A stretch of 64,000 nucleotides of DNA from a virus: the IMG/VR virus record IMGVR_UViG_3300023184_000025, positions 281,155-345,154 of that record, one strand, 5' to 3'. Both the position numbers and the translations under genes were made by a program. Shown in pieces: positions 41,755 through 50,361 of this stretch (position 1 is the stretch's first letter; each line of letters starts with the position of its first letter). Under the pieces are notes generated by a model. The model had not been told where the DNA came from, did no database searches, and saw nothing but the letters and a program-made list of their open reading frames with translations.

Positions 41755-42445
41755 TTTTTGATTTTTTTATATAATTGTAAATATGCTCTGACCATATTTG
41801 GTGACCGTAATCATTAAGATGACAATCATTTTTACTTATCGCAACATTGTTGTCAACAATGAAATCCAACATGTATCCAGCACCAGCAAGTTTTAAATCT
41901 TGTGTACTTTCTTTGCTGAAATAAAAAGGAATATAAGTTCCTGGACACCGCAATTTTACACTATCAGTATAACTTAAAAAATTGCAAGTTTGTTCATATA
42001 ACGAATAATAATTGTCAAACCAATTATCATAAAAATTAATCCCAGTTGATGTAGGAGTTAGTGTCGACCATTTTTTTTGTGTATTAAGAAAATTGTTGTC
42101 ACTGCGAAATAACTGTTTTGTTTTGGTGGTATACACTAAACTTTTTTTGATAGCTTCTGTGTGTACTGGGTTATCATTGTCAATGATAAACGATTTGCGT
42201 GAAGGGTGACTCCATCCAATTATTACCAAATCGTTGTCTGTGATTCTGTTGAGATTTTCTAAAAACGTATGATAAATGAAAAAATTATCTGCTCCTGCTT
42301 GAGCATAATTTTCGTACTCTATATTTAGCTTTTTACTAAGAAGATTGGGCCATCCTGATTCGGGTGACCCAATATTGTAAGGCAAGGACATACTTTGTCC
42401 AAATACCCAAAGTTTACTGTTTTCTGTTGTACCAAAGCCAGGCAT
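41747..42445 (-). CDS. SGNH-hydrolase-like protein
   Basis: 232 residues. KLWVFGQSMS (10-19) stands at the block I place, QAGADNFFIYHTFL is the block II Asn region, and KNDCHLNDYGHQIW near 210 the catalytic Asp-His block. Starts inside the 3' end of galE (32-bp overlap); no closer start keeps block I. Third of four SGNH-like genes. Confidence 0.7.
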   Translation of the reverse strand: MPGFGTTENSKLWVFGQSMSLPYNIGSPESGWPNLLSKKLNIEYENYAQAGADNFFIYHTFLENLNRITDNDLVIIGWSHPSRKSFIIDNDNPVHTEAIKKSLVYTTKTKQLFRSDNNFLNTQKKWSTLTPTSTGINFYDNWFDNYYSLYEQTCNFLSYTDSVKLRCPGTYIPFYFSKESTQDLKLAGAGYMLDFIVDNNVAISKNDCHLNDYGHQIWSEHIYNYIKKSKNA

Positions 42446-43391
42446 GTTTAATTATATCATCTAGTGAAAATTGTTGTTTCCAATTGGTTAAAGAACTAAA
42501 TTTATCTGCACTGGCAGTTAAGATTGCAGGATCACCATCTCTTTGTGGTCCTATTTTTACCTGTAGTTTTAACCCTGTAATTCTTTCTGCTGAATTGATA
42601 ATTTCCTGATTACTCGATCCTGTGCTGGTTCCAAGGTTATAAGTCCCACTAGGAAGTTCAGCGTCAATTGCCAGTATGTGTGCGTGTGCAATATCCTCAA
42701 CATGGATATAATCTCTAATACAGGTCTTGTCGTCAGTGGGATAATTGTTACCATTGAGAGTGAATTCTTGACCGTCTCGCAGACTCTCCAACACACGAGC
42801 AATAATATGTGTTGCGTTGCGAGCTTGTCCGTGCTGTATTTTACTATCTGCGCCGCAGGCATTGAAATATCTAAATGCAATATATTCTAATCCATAGGCT
42901 ACTTTATAATCTTCCAGTATCCATTCCATGGCTCTCTTTGTTTCACCATACGGGCTAATTGGTTCACAAGGATCAACTTCATGACACGGAGTCATAATTG
43001 GATTGCCATAAACACTGGCGCTACTGCTAAAGATAATTCTGGGCCGATACTCTGCTGGTATACTAGAAATTCTATCTAGGAATTGTATATTCTTTTCAAT
43101 GTTGTTATTCCAGTATTCTTTTGGATTCTTAACACTGGGTCCAACTAGACTAGTTCCTGCACAATGAATGACCGCGGATGGCTTTGAGGCTTCGATAATA
43201 TTGATGATTTCCTCAGATGCAAAATCTCCTCTATGGAATTGATTTGGAACCAACATTAAATGTTTAGGCAACGGATTTTGATCAATACCAAGCACCATAT
43301 ACCCAAGCCTCTTTAACGAAATCATGGTCTGACCACCGATATATCCGGCAGCACCGGTGACTACTACTAATTTATTAGAGTCAACTTTCAT
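42414..43391 (-). CDS. galE: UDP-glucose 4-epimerase-like
   Basis: 325 residues. VVVTGAAGYIGGQT (9-22) binds NAD, FSSSASVYGNP and SPYGETKRAME (Tyr-x3-Lys) form the active site, and YFNACGAD, CIRDYIHVEDIA and YNLGTSTGSS match GalE specifically. It interconverts UDP-Glc/UDP-Gal or GlcNAc forms. With the glycosyltransferase upstream it suggests glycan synthesis. Confidence 0.92.
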   Translation of the reverse strand: MKVDSNKLVVVTGAAGYIGGQTMISLKRLGYMVLGIDQNPLPKHLMLVPNQFHRGDFASEEIINIIEASKPSAVIHCAGTSLVGPSVKNPKEYWNNNIEKNIQFLDRISSIPAEYRPRIIFSSSASVYGNPIMTPCHEVDPCEPISPYGETKRAMEWILEDYKVAYGLEYIAFRYFNACGADSKIQHGQARNATHIIARVLESLRDGQEFTLNGNNYPTDDKTCIRDYIHVEDIAHAHILAIDAELPSGTYNLGTSTGSSNQEIINSAERITGLKLQVKIGPQRDGDPAILTASADKFSSLTNWKQQFSLDDIIKHAWLWYNRKQ

Positions 43392-44584
43392 TCAACTTTC
43401 CTAACTTTGTATTTTGCCCCTGCAACATGATCACGATATCGATTACCTGCACGATTCCACTGCTCTCCTTTGCCTTCCATGATATCACAGATTCTATCAA
43501 TGGTTCCATTGTTCCAGTCGCTGATAAGACCAATATTATGATGAGATTTTTCTAATAGATTATTAAGTTTCCTAACTACATCATCCTCACTCCAGGGAAT
43601 GTACAGACGGTCTAGGTCGTTGGCAAATGTTTCTGGAAAACTACGATAAGCAGGGTAAAGCACATTAGCGCCAAGTGTGTCAGCTTCTGAAACTGTGTTT
43701 GATACCCAGTCTTGAAGAGCACAATTGAAAAGAACACGAGTGTCATTAAGAAGAGAGTAATACTCATTTTTAGTTAAGTTTTCATGAATCTCAAGTAATC
43801 CACTAGCCTGTAATTTGCGAGCACGTTTTACATAATTATTATTGTTTGATCGCAACGGACCTCCAGAGAAGATAGCAAAGCTAATCTGAGGCTGTTCTTC
43901 TTGAACACGTTCAGCCAGGTCCATAAAGAAACCTGGTTGCTTCTCCTGGTCAAATCTTGCGGCAAACCCTACCCGCATTTTACGATCGGCAAATGGTCGG
44001 ATATTTGCTGTGCCACCTATGCGTTCTAACACTTCTTCTTTGCCAAATGCCAAGCCGCTAATATTGTAGATAGGTGCAGTCCAATTGGCAATACGCATGT
44101 GGGCTACCATTTCTTCGTTGGTAGCCAGTACACCTGTAACAAATTCATTGACCATTTGTTCATACAAACTCATCCACTTGCCCATGCCCCATACATGTAC
44201 AAAGTCGTCAGGATCAATAGCCTGTGCCAGACAACGAACATACACACGAGGTCTTTGTTCTGTTGGAATTTGATTCATGATATAAGGCAAGCTTTCAATG
44301 CCTGGCTGGAACATGTCTTCAAAGTACACAACATCTTTTCCTGAGCATTCACCATTGCGCATCAGCTGTACAAGATTCATCATCTGACTCATGCCAAAGT
44401 AACTGCGCCCGTGTGCGTCCAGGACCTGACCTACACTAATACTTTTAGTGTTGTCAATGGTAGATCCAGGAACATACACTACATCAATACCTCGACGTTC
44501 AAATACACGTCGATTCCATTCAGTAAGTTGTAGTGTGTAGCGGGCTTCGTATGACTCCAGACCCATGTAAAATAGTTTCCTCAT
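43388..44584 (-). CDS. Glycosyltransferase (GT-B-like)
   Basis: 398 residues. Two Rossmann-like halves: MGLESYEARYTLQLTEWNRRVFERRG at the start and VGFAARFDQEKQPGFFMDLAERV near 206, with LNCALQDWVSNTVSEADTLG near 300 as the donor-binding Glu segment. GT4-like pattern. Overlaps galE by 4 bp. Confidence 0.8.
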   Translation of the reverse strand: MRKLFYMGLESYEARYTLQLTEWNRRVFERRGIDVVYVPGSTIDNTKSISVGQVLDAHGRSYFGMSQMMNLVQLMRNGECSGKDVVYFEDMFQPGIESLPYIMNQIPTEQRPRVYVRCLAQAIDPDDFVHVWGMGKWMSLYEQMVNEFVTGVLATNEEMVAHMRIANWTAPIYNISGLAFGKEEVLERIGGTANIRPFADRKMRVGFAARFDQEKQPGFFMDLAERVQEEQPQISFAIFSGGPLRSNNNNYVKRARKLQASGLLEIHENLTKNEYYSLLNDTRVLFNCALQDWVSNTVSEADTLGANVLYPAYRSFPETFANDLDRLYIPWSEDDVVRKLNNLLEKSHHNIGLISDWNNGTIDRICDIMEGKGEQWNRAGNRYRDHVAGAKYKVRKVE

Positions 44585-44593
44585 GGTAACCCC

Positions 44594-44800
44594 TTAAGGT
44601 CTAGTGTCAGCAGTCCACATGTCCTTGGCGTTTTTGCCCTGGGCATGTTTGCTGTGTTGTTGCCAGGCATAACTTTTCCAGTTATACAAATCGGACTCGT
44701 TGTAACGATACCCAAACCTAATACAAAAATCTAGAAATTTTTCTAGCTCTTCAAAAATTTGATTAAGACGAGGGTTGGGTTTAAATGTAGGCTTGGCCAT
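44594..44800 (-). CDS. Small conserved phage protein
   Basis: 68 residues (PRLNQIFEELEKFLDFCIRFGYRYNESDLYNWKSYAW), seen in other large phages. Unknown. Confidence 0.7.
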   Translation of the reverse strand: MAKPTFKPNPRLNQIFEELEKFLDFCIRFGYRYNESDLYNWKSYAWQQHSKHAQGKNAKDMWTADTRP

Positions 44801-44811
44801 ACTGTTTCCTA

Positions 44812-45255
44812 TTAAATTTTAATTGACAAACTAGGGCGAGAAATTTCATATTTGATCAAAGCGCCGTTCTCACCATCTTCGGCCACTTCAATCCAGACCG
44901 CACGGTCAGGATACCTTTCGGCAATCTGTGTGTACAAGTCATCACTGATCATTTCACAACTTTTAAAGTTGAGTTCTAGCGTTCCGCCAGCATACAGTTT
45001 CTCCAACCAGCGTTTGAACTGGATGAATTCAATATCGCGATCATTATGAAAAACATCGATCCAAACTCGGAAATGGAATATGTGTCGATGAGGTACCCCA
45101 AGAAAAGACACATCATATTCATCACCGGTCGCCAGTGTTGGATCACTAGCGGCAGCAGGGTACTTGTGGATTCCTTCTTTGCGAAATGTGATCCAGATTT
45201 TTCGTTCTGCATGTTGTTTGATTCTTTCCACTTGTTCTCTTTGCTCTTGGTTCAT
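44812..45255 (-). CDS. Hypothetical protein, possibly PTPS/T-fold-like
   Basis: 147 residues. PHRHIFHFRVWIDVFHNDRDIEF and FKSCEMISDDLYTQI and EVAEDGENGA resemble, in order, the His-His strand, the (T/C)-E helix and the Glu-Gly strand of 6-pyruvoyl-tetrahydropterin synthase folds, but the LDH loop is missing. Could be an unrelated family; I know it as a phage hypothetical. Confidence 0.45.
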   Translation of the reverse strand: MNQEQREQVERIKQHAERKIWITFRKEGIHKYPAAASDPTLATGDEYDVSFLGVPHRHIFHFRVWIDVFHNDRDIEFIQFKRWLEKLYAGGTLELNFKSCEMISDDLYTQIAERYPDRAVWIEVAEDGENGALIKYEISRPSLSIKI

Positions 45256-45536
45256 AGTTTAAGACTTTCAGTAGTTATAATTTTACCTAGTGATTCAGAA
45301 AAATTCTCATCACTGTTGATAATATAAGTTGTGTGGGTTGTTCTATCAGTTCTTTGATCATAATGCCTAAAAATTACAATTTTGCCGCCAATAGCAGATT
45401 TAACTTGAATATTTAGGCCGCCATCTGGGTAATCATCAGACACAATTAGTTGACTGTGTTTGCTACTAGTTACTGCCTCGTTGTATTGATTGGCACTATC
45501 AAGTTTGTTAAAAAGATATTTCCAAAACCATTTCAT
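45252..45536 (-). CDS. Hypothetical protein
   Basis: 94 residues, beta-rich (GGLNIQVKSAIGGKIVIFRHY), overlapped by 4 bp on each side. Unrecognised. Confidence 0.6.
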   Translation of the reverse strand: MKWFWKYLFNKLDSANQYNEAVTSSKHSQLIVSDDYPDGGLNIQVKSAIGGKIVIFRHYDQRTDRTTHTTYIINSDENFSESLGKIITTESLKL

Positions 45537-45730
45537 ATACTGTCCTTACTATTGTATAGATTTTTATCAATGATGTCAACTAGAACTGGGCCTAAATTAT
45601 TAATTTTATCAAGATTCTCTGGAAACCAACTGTCTGCTAGATCAGGATCAAAAAAATACTCAATTAACTCTCCGTTGAGAGATTGGATATGATATATTTG
45701 ATTCATTTCAAGTTGGAAACGGCCAAGCAT
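45533..45730 (-). CDS. Small hypothetical protein
   Basis: 65 residues, acidic, starting MLGRFQLEMNQIYHIQSLNG. The start lies within the upstream gene by 23 bp. Unrecognised. Confidence 0.5.
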   Translation of the reverse strand: MLGRFQLEMNQIYHIQSLNGELIEYFFDPDLADSWFPENLDKINNLGPVLVDIIDKNLYNSKDSI

Positions 45731-46193
45731 TGCTGGGCTCAGGTTTTGGTTTTAATTTAACATTTTCTTCAATGACCTTTCCAGTTAGTTCGTCGCATAA
45801 ACTAACTTGGTATGGTGCAATAACATGTACCGCGGCATCTTCTTCTTGCCAATCATGTTCACCGTCATACAACCAGGCTGAGCCACCTTTGTGATATGCT
45901 TCATGGATAGCTTCACGTTCTTCCTGATCTAGGTCGTCGCTAAATTCAAATTCAATGCTAATGCTGTCATCAAACTCACAACCCCAACCTGCGTCAGATT
46001 TACAATAGGCAACAGGCATACCTTCATAGGGCAAGTTAACATCCATACCTGCTTCAATAAAACCTTGTCCCCAGCGATAGGTTTCATCTATGTTAAACCA
46101 ACTGATGGAACCATCCGCATTTTCTCGGAACATTTCTACATGGTAGACAATGCTTTTCTTTTCCAGTGGCTTGATCAAGTAGACTCTAGACAT
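45708..46193 (-). CDS. Conserved hypothetical phage protein
   Basis: 161 residues, acidic and Trp-rich (GMPVAYCKSDAGWGCEFDD, EHDWQEEDAAVHVIAPY). Common in T4-like phages. Unknown function. Confidence 0.7.
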   Translation of the reverse strand: MSRVYLIKPLEKKSIVYHVEMFRENADGSISWFNIDETYRWGQGFIEAGMDVNLPYEGMPVAYCKSDAGWGCEFDDSISIEFEFSDDLDQEEREAIHEAYHKGGSAWLYDGEHDWQEEDAAVHVIAPYQVSLCDELTGKVIEENVKLKPKPEPSNAWPFPT

Positions 46194-46195
46194 AA

Positions 46196-46888
46196 TTATT
46201 TCCTATCGCCAAACAGTTGTAACAAGTTTAAGAACAAGTTGATAAAGTCCATGTACAATGTTAGCGCACCGCCGACTTCGGCTGCCGGGCTAGTGTCTAC
46301 ACTGAGCTCTTCGCGAATCTTTTGTGTGTCATAGGCAGTTAGTCCCAGGAAGATAATGATAGCCAGTGCGGAGATCACCATCTGCATCACGGTGCTGCCA
46401 ATAAAGATATTAACGATACTGGCAATGCAGATGGCGATCAACCCCACAATCATAAACTTACCCATGCTATCTAAACTACGTTTGGTAAAATAGCCATAGC
46501 CACTCATGACACTAAACAATATAGCCGCGCCCATAAAGGCACTAACAATACTGCCCATGGTAAACACAGCGAAGATTGTAGCAAAACTCAATCCCATGAG
46601 TGCCGCAAAGCCATGTAAGCATAACTGTGCTACACTCTTGCTAGGGTTATTAGCTAATACCATACTAACGCCAAAGATTGCCGCCAATGGTGCAAAAATA
46701 ACAATCCACTTTAGCATGCCGGTAAAAAAGAATGCCAGCAACTCTGGACTAGTGCCTACAAAGTAACTAACAATCATTGATACAATGACTGCAAGGCTCA
46801 TGTGTCCATACACACGACCCATAGCAGAGTTAATTTCATCTGCTGAACGGTAAGGCAAGTTGTTGCCTGTATAAGTTGTTCCAAACAT
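46196..46888 (-). CDS. Bax inhibitor-1/YccA-family membrane protein
   Basis: 230 residues with seven hydrophobic segments. YGHMSLAVIVSMIVSYFVG, the conserved FTMGSIVSAFMGAAILFSVMSGYG and LTAYDTQKIREE, and the acidic Asp pair (YMDFINLFLNLLQLFG) match the BI-1 family. In bacteria YccA binds and limits the FtsH protease; a phage copy could guard phage membrane proteins from FtsH or affect ion flux. First of three membrane/redox genes. Confidence 0.9.
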   Translation of the reverse strand: MFGTTYTGNNLPYRSADEINSAMGRVYGHMSLAVIVSMIVSYFVGTSPELLAFFFTGMLKWIVIFAPLAAIFGVSMVLANNPSKSVAQLCLHGFAALMGLSFATIFAVFTMGSIVSAFMGAAILFSVMSGYGYFTKRSLDSMGKFMIVGLIAICIASIVNIFIGSTVMQMVISALAIIIFLGLTAYDTQKIREELSVDTSPAAEVGGALTLYMDFINLFLNLLQLFGDRK

Positions 46889-46889
46889 T

Positions 46890-47306
46890 TTATGCTACCT
46901 CATCTTTCTTATCACTGGGAAACTTTGCACTAGTATATCGAATAACCAATACACTGACGGCAATAACAAATGTAGAACCAGCCACGGACAACATCTCAAT
47001 AATGTCAATGGGCTGGTGACTCATGATGTCTACCATGTGCCTGGTCAATGCAGTTATTGCTATGTAAAGTAAAAATCTAACAGGCATATGATTGGTTCTA
47101 AAATAAATCCCAACCATAGCACCTATTTCCAAATAGATAAACATCAGCAATAGGTCACCGACTGTGGCATGGTGCTTTTGAAACATTTCAAAAAACGTCC
47201 AACCGGCGGCCCATACCGTGGCGGCACCGATACCAAACAGAGCCAATCGGTGAAATATGTCCACCAACGTGTTTCCTATCCGATCTACTATTTCTGTTTT
47301 TAACAT
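46890..47306 (-). CDS. PsiE-like phosphate-starvation-inducible membrane protein
   Basis: 138 residues, four membrane helices. EIGAMVGIYFRTNHMPVRFLLYIAITALTRHMV is the family core (PsiE: E-I...Y-x2-NHxPVRxLIYI). Role in bacteria unknown, linked to phosphate stress. One base from the BI-1 gene. Confidence 0.85.
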   Translation of the reverse strand: MLKTEIVDRIGNTLVDIFHRLALFGIGAATVWAAGWTFFEMFQKHHATVGDLLLMFIYLEIGAMVGIYFRTNHMPVRFLLYIAITALTRHMVDIMSHQPIDIIEMLSVAGSTFVIAVSVLVIRYTSAKFPSDKKDEVA

Positions 47307-47328
47307 TTTGCCACCGAGTAGTTTTTCC

Positions 47329-47850
47329 TTACAGGTGCTTCATTACATTTTCAGGACTAGAAACACCATAAGGATCTGGATCACTTGCACTTGATTCTGG
47401 CTCTATAAACATGTGTTCTACTAGGCCGTTGTTAACAACTGCGGCATAGCGACGACTGCGTTTGCCAAAGCCAATAGCACTCATATCAACTGTCATGCCC
47501 ATGCCTTCTGTAAACGCACCTGCTCCGTCTGGAATAACCTGAACGTTCTTGATGTTTAGCGCACGAGCCCATTCGTTCATAACAAAGCCATCATTAACAC
47601 TGACGCAATAGATTGCATCGATGCCCTTGGCTTTGAAGTCATTATACTGTTCTTCGAAGCCGGGTAGTTGATATGTTGAGCAAGTGGGTGTAAATGCACC
47701 CGGTAAGCTAAACACTACTACTCGCTTGTTGGCAAATAAATCATTGCTTGTTTTAAAAACAAAGTCCCCACCAATTGGGCAGCCGCCTCCCTCTGGTGCT
47801 TCATCTCCTTCGCGAAATGCGAATGTTACGTTAGGTATATTGTGTGTCAT
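47329..47850 (-). CDS. Peroxiredoxin (Prx5/AhpC-TSA type)
   Basis: 173 residues. VVVFSLPGAFTPTCSTYQLPGFEE (near 44-67) has the peroxidatic Cys in PGxFTPTCS with the conserved Thr; VSVNDGFVMNEWAR and DGAGAFTEGMGM match Prx5-like members of bacteria. It reduces peroxides. A likely host-derived metabolic gene that would protect the infected cell from oxidative stress. Confidence 0.92.
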   Translation of the reverse strand: MTHNIPNVTFAFREGDEAPEGGGCPIGGDFVFKTSNDLFANKRVVVFSLPGAFTPTCSTYQLPGFEEQYNDFKAKGIDAIYCVSVNDGFVMNEWARALNIKNVQVIPDGAGAFTEGMGMTVDMSAIGFGKRSRRYAAVVNNGLVEHMFIEPESSASDPDPYGVSSPENVMKHL

Positions 47851-47861
47851 AATAATTTTCC

Positions 47862-48053
47862 TTAGTTATCTAACTCCATTGAAATCCACTCTTTGATTAC
47901 TGCAATCATTTCTTCTTCTGTTGCACACATAATCTTAGAATTCTTCCAATCTTCTTTTTTGTCACGACCGCCTACTTCGACCATAAAGCCGTTGTCGTAA
48001 CGGTTAAGGGTAATGCTTTCATTTACTTTTGCAAGTTTAGTTAGTTTTGCCAT
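47862..48053 (-). CDS. Small conserved phage protein
   Basis: 63 residues, starting MAKLTKLAKVNESITLNRYDNGFMVEVGGRD, ending acidic. Known to me only as a phage hypothetical. Confidence 0.7.
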   Translation of the reverse strand: MAKLTKLAKVNESITLNRYDNGFMVEVGGRDKKEDWKNSKIMCATEEEMIAVIKEWISMELDN

Positions 48054-48063
48054 TTTTAATTCC

Positions 48064-48606
48064 TTATTTAAAAGTTAAATCATTTTTGTACTGAGTCCAA
48101 TCAGTAAATGTTTCACGCCTTGTTAACTCGTGCAGACTATGACACCAGACTCCTGGATTAGTGGCGGCAAAGTCTTTGTCATCTAATTTAATTGTAGCAT
48201 TGTATCCCAGTTGTTGGATATAAGGTAATTTAACACTGATCATTGGAATAAACAAATTGTGTTCAACTAACCCACCTTCTAAAAGTCCTTCAACATTTTG
48301 TTGTGTAATGTCAAGCGTACACCAGTATCCTAGGTCTAAAAAGTATTGAACTAGTTTTTCCCAAGGATTCCAGAAAATAGCATCATTGGTTCCGATATGA
48401 ATCGGAAAACTCATATTGGCACCAAAATAAATGTGCTTTATATGTTTGTCTAAATCCGGTTGGCTGTTTTGCACGTCTAGGATTTCCTTGATAGCACCAG
48501 GAGACTGTAATCCTACTACAAAAAGAGTATTTGTTCCGTAAGCAGGAGTGTGCTCGACTTCTTTGCCAAAGAAGAACTTGGTATTATTGTGGCCTTCTCT
48601 ATTCAT
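48064..48606 (-). CDS. Conserved hypothetical phage protein upstream of DpdA
   Basis: 180 residues; GYWCTLDITQQNVEGLLEGGLVEHNLFIPMISVKLPYIQQLGYNATIKLDD is the most conserved-looking part. Located with the DpdA-like gene (coiled-coil gene between). It may take part in the modification, but this is only by position. Confidence 0.65.
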   Translation of the reverse strand: MNREGHNNTKFFFGKEVEHTPAYGTNTLFVVGLQSPGAIKEILDVQNSQPDLDKHIKHIYFGANMSFPIHIGTNDAIFWNPWEKLVQYFLDLGYWCTLDITQQNVEGLLEGGLVEHNLFIPMISVKLPYIQQLGYNATIKLDDKDFAATNPGVWCHSLHELTRRETFTDWTQYKNDLTFK

Positions 48607-48809
48607 TGTTCGTCATCCCAGGGGATCTCTTGCTCGTATTCGTATTGTTGTTTGCGTAATGCTGACAGTTGATCTAAAACTGTTAGTTTTTGCTTTTTAA
48701 GATTTTGCATCAACTCGTCAGTATATACACCTGACTTTTCTAGTGTGTCGATCTTATCATGGAGTACACGGTGTGACTCCTCAAGCATGCGAATTTTTCC
48801 CTTGTACAT
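48603..48809 (-). CDS. Small coiled-coil protein (DUF465-like)
   Basis: 68 residues with helical hairpin LEESHRVLHDKIDTLEKSG ... LKKQKLTVLDQLSALRK, the layout of DUF465/YdcH proteins. Overlaps dpdA by 29 bp. Confidence 0.6.
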   Translation of the reverse strand: MYKGKIRMLEESHRVLHDKIDTLEKSGVYTDELMQNLKKQKLTVLDQLSALRKQQYEYEQEIPWDDEQ

Positions 48810-50346
48810 TTAAATTCTCCAATTGATCTAAAAGTGATTCATCAAACTCTTCTGATGATGGTGTGCTTTCAACTTCAAATAAGTTATTAAATTGAGTATG
48901 TGCGTTAGTTGTTTTCTTACCAGTAAACCCTCTAGTACCAATGATCTGATCCCAAAACTTTGAATTTTGATTAATTAAATCAATGCTCTTTTGTCTATCT
49001 TTGAGGCTGAAGATTTTATCTACTAAGTCTCTAAATTTTACACGATCAAAGGTTTCTCGGACAAGCATTCCGGGCAATAAGCCTGTATCATATTGCCTAT
49101 TTGCTTCCTGTACTGCTCGAATATGGTGCCAGACATTGTGCCCCATCATTAGAGCATAGCTAAAACTATCCCATGACGTACGACCTTCTTTACCAATCTT
49201 ATTTAGGTCGCCTGGCTTATAGATACAAACATCTTTGATAGCCATTCTTGAACTAATTGGACTGTCTTCAAACAAGCTATGTACTTTGTCCTGTATTACT
49301 GCATCTCTAAAACTTCTTGTATCCGTAGCATACTTTTTATCATCAGCAGTTGGTTCCATTTGATAAGACCACTTGCCTCTATCTTCCACACGTAGATTGG
49401 TGTAGATTTGTCCATTGGCTGTGGCAAGGAAAGGACTGGCACAATCAAAGCTGATGGTAAACTTGGGATTGTGATAACGCCTAACTGCACGTTGAACATC
49501 TGTAAGCAAACAAGCCCACTCAAGCTTACTTGTGCCTAAAAAGTGCATCCAATCATGCAAGCCTTCTTCTAATAAGCCATCATGAATTAGTGTAATTAAT
49601 CTTTTTAGAACCAAGTGAACATCGCACATATTTTGACCACCCATACCCCAGCCATTGAATGGTCGTTCGTATTTGGAAGGATTGCAGTAGTCTTTCATCA
49701 AACCGTACCAGTGGTCGGCTTCTCCATGATTACCACCTTGCAGTACATTTAGAATCTTAACATCACCGTGTCTGTTTTTAATCCAGTATTCATTGTTGTA
49801 TTTTGTAGCATTAACTGCATCGTCATAGCTGAAGATACCACAGGCAGCCGCGGCTTTTGGATCACGGAATGTCCAAGTTGGAATATCCATGGTCATTCCG
49901 TATGTGCCTATGCCACATTGCCATTCTAATACTGCTCTGCGTTTTTTCTCTGCGGCTTTGTCTGTGGGATCAGCCCACTTGCCCGGCCACACACCCTTGG
50001 CAATTTGAAACCCGCCTGAGTCCAGAACCATAATACTGTTTGGATCTCTGTTACGAACCATGTCTTCTTTTGGATCTATCTTGGTCAGGTCTAAGTTAGC
50101 ATGACCCGCTGAGTAAAGACTGTACTTGTATGGAAATAAACCTTTTTGGGGATTAAGCCAATTAAGAGATTCCATATCAGGAATTGCTTTAGGCATACGT
50201 GCTGGTTCAATATATTGTTCAGTGCGTTGCCTGCCCACATACGAAGCATAGAAACTACTAATAGCAGGCAAAAATACAGCATAGTCACTTTGCTGTGCTG
50301 TTAGATTGTCCTGCGTGACTGAGCTATTATTTTCTTTAAGATCCAT
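48781..50346 (-). CDS. dpdA: DNA 7-deazaguanine transglycosylase-like (DpdA family)
   Basis: 521 residues. MVLDSGGFQIAKG (near 104-116) is the TGT motif DSGGFQ; TISFDCASPFLATANGQI near 295 is the Asp nucleophile block (D.ASP..A.NG); GWGMGGQNMCDVHLVLKRLI provides the conserved Gly-rich loop. No Cys3-His zinc site of tRNA-TGT is visible in the C-terminus. The DpdA family inserts 7-deazaguanines into DNA. With queD, queE, folE in the same window this is a phage DNA-modification set protecting against restriction. Confidence 0.85.
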   Translation of the reverse strand: MDLKENNSSVTQDNLTAQQSDYAVFLPAISSFYASYVGRQRTEQYIEPARMPKAIPDMESLNWLNPQKGLFPYKYSLYSAGHANLDLTKIDPKEDMVRNRDPNSIMVLDSGGFQIAKGVWPGKWADPTDKAAEKKRRAVLEWQCGIGTYGMTMDIPTWTFRDPKAAAACGIFSYDDAVNATKYNNEYWIKNRHGDVKILNVLQGGNHGEADHWYGLMKDYCNPSKYERPFNGWGMGGQNMCDVHLVLKRLITLIHDGLLEEGLHDWMHFLGTSKLEWACLLTDVQRAVRRYHNPKFTISFDCASPFLATANGQIYTNLRVEDRGKWSYQMEPTADDKKYATDTRSFRDAVIQDKVHSLFEDSPISSRMAIKDVCIYKPGDLNKIGKEGRTSWDSFSYALMMGHNVWHHIRAVQEANRQYDTGLLPGMLVRETFDRVKFRDLVDKIFSLKDRQKSIDLINQNSKFWDQIIGTRGFTGKKTTNAHTQFNNLFEVESTPSSEEFDESLLDQLENLNVQGKNSHA

Positions 50347-50361
50347 CAGAATAACAATCTT

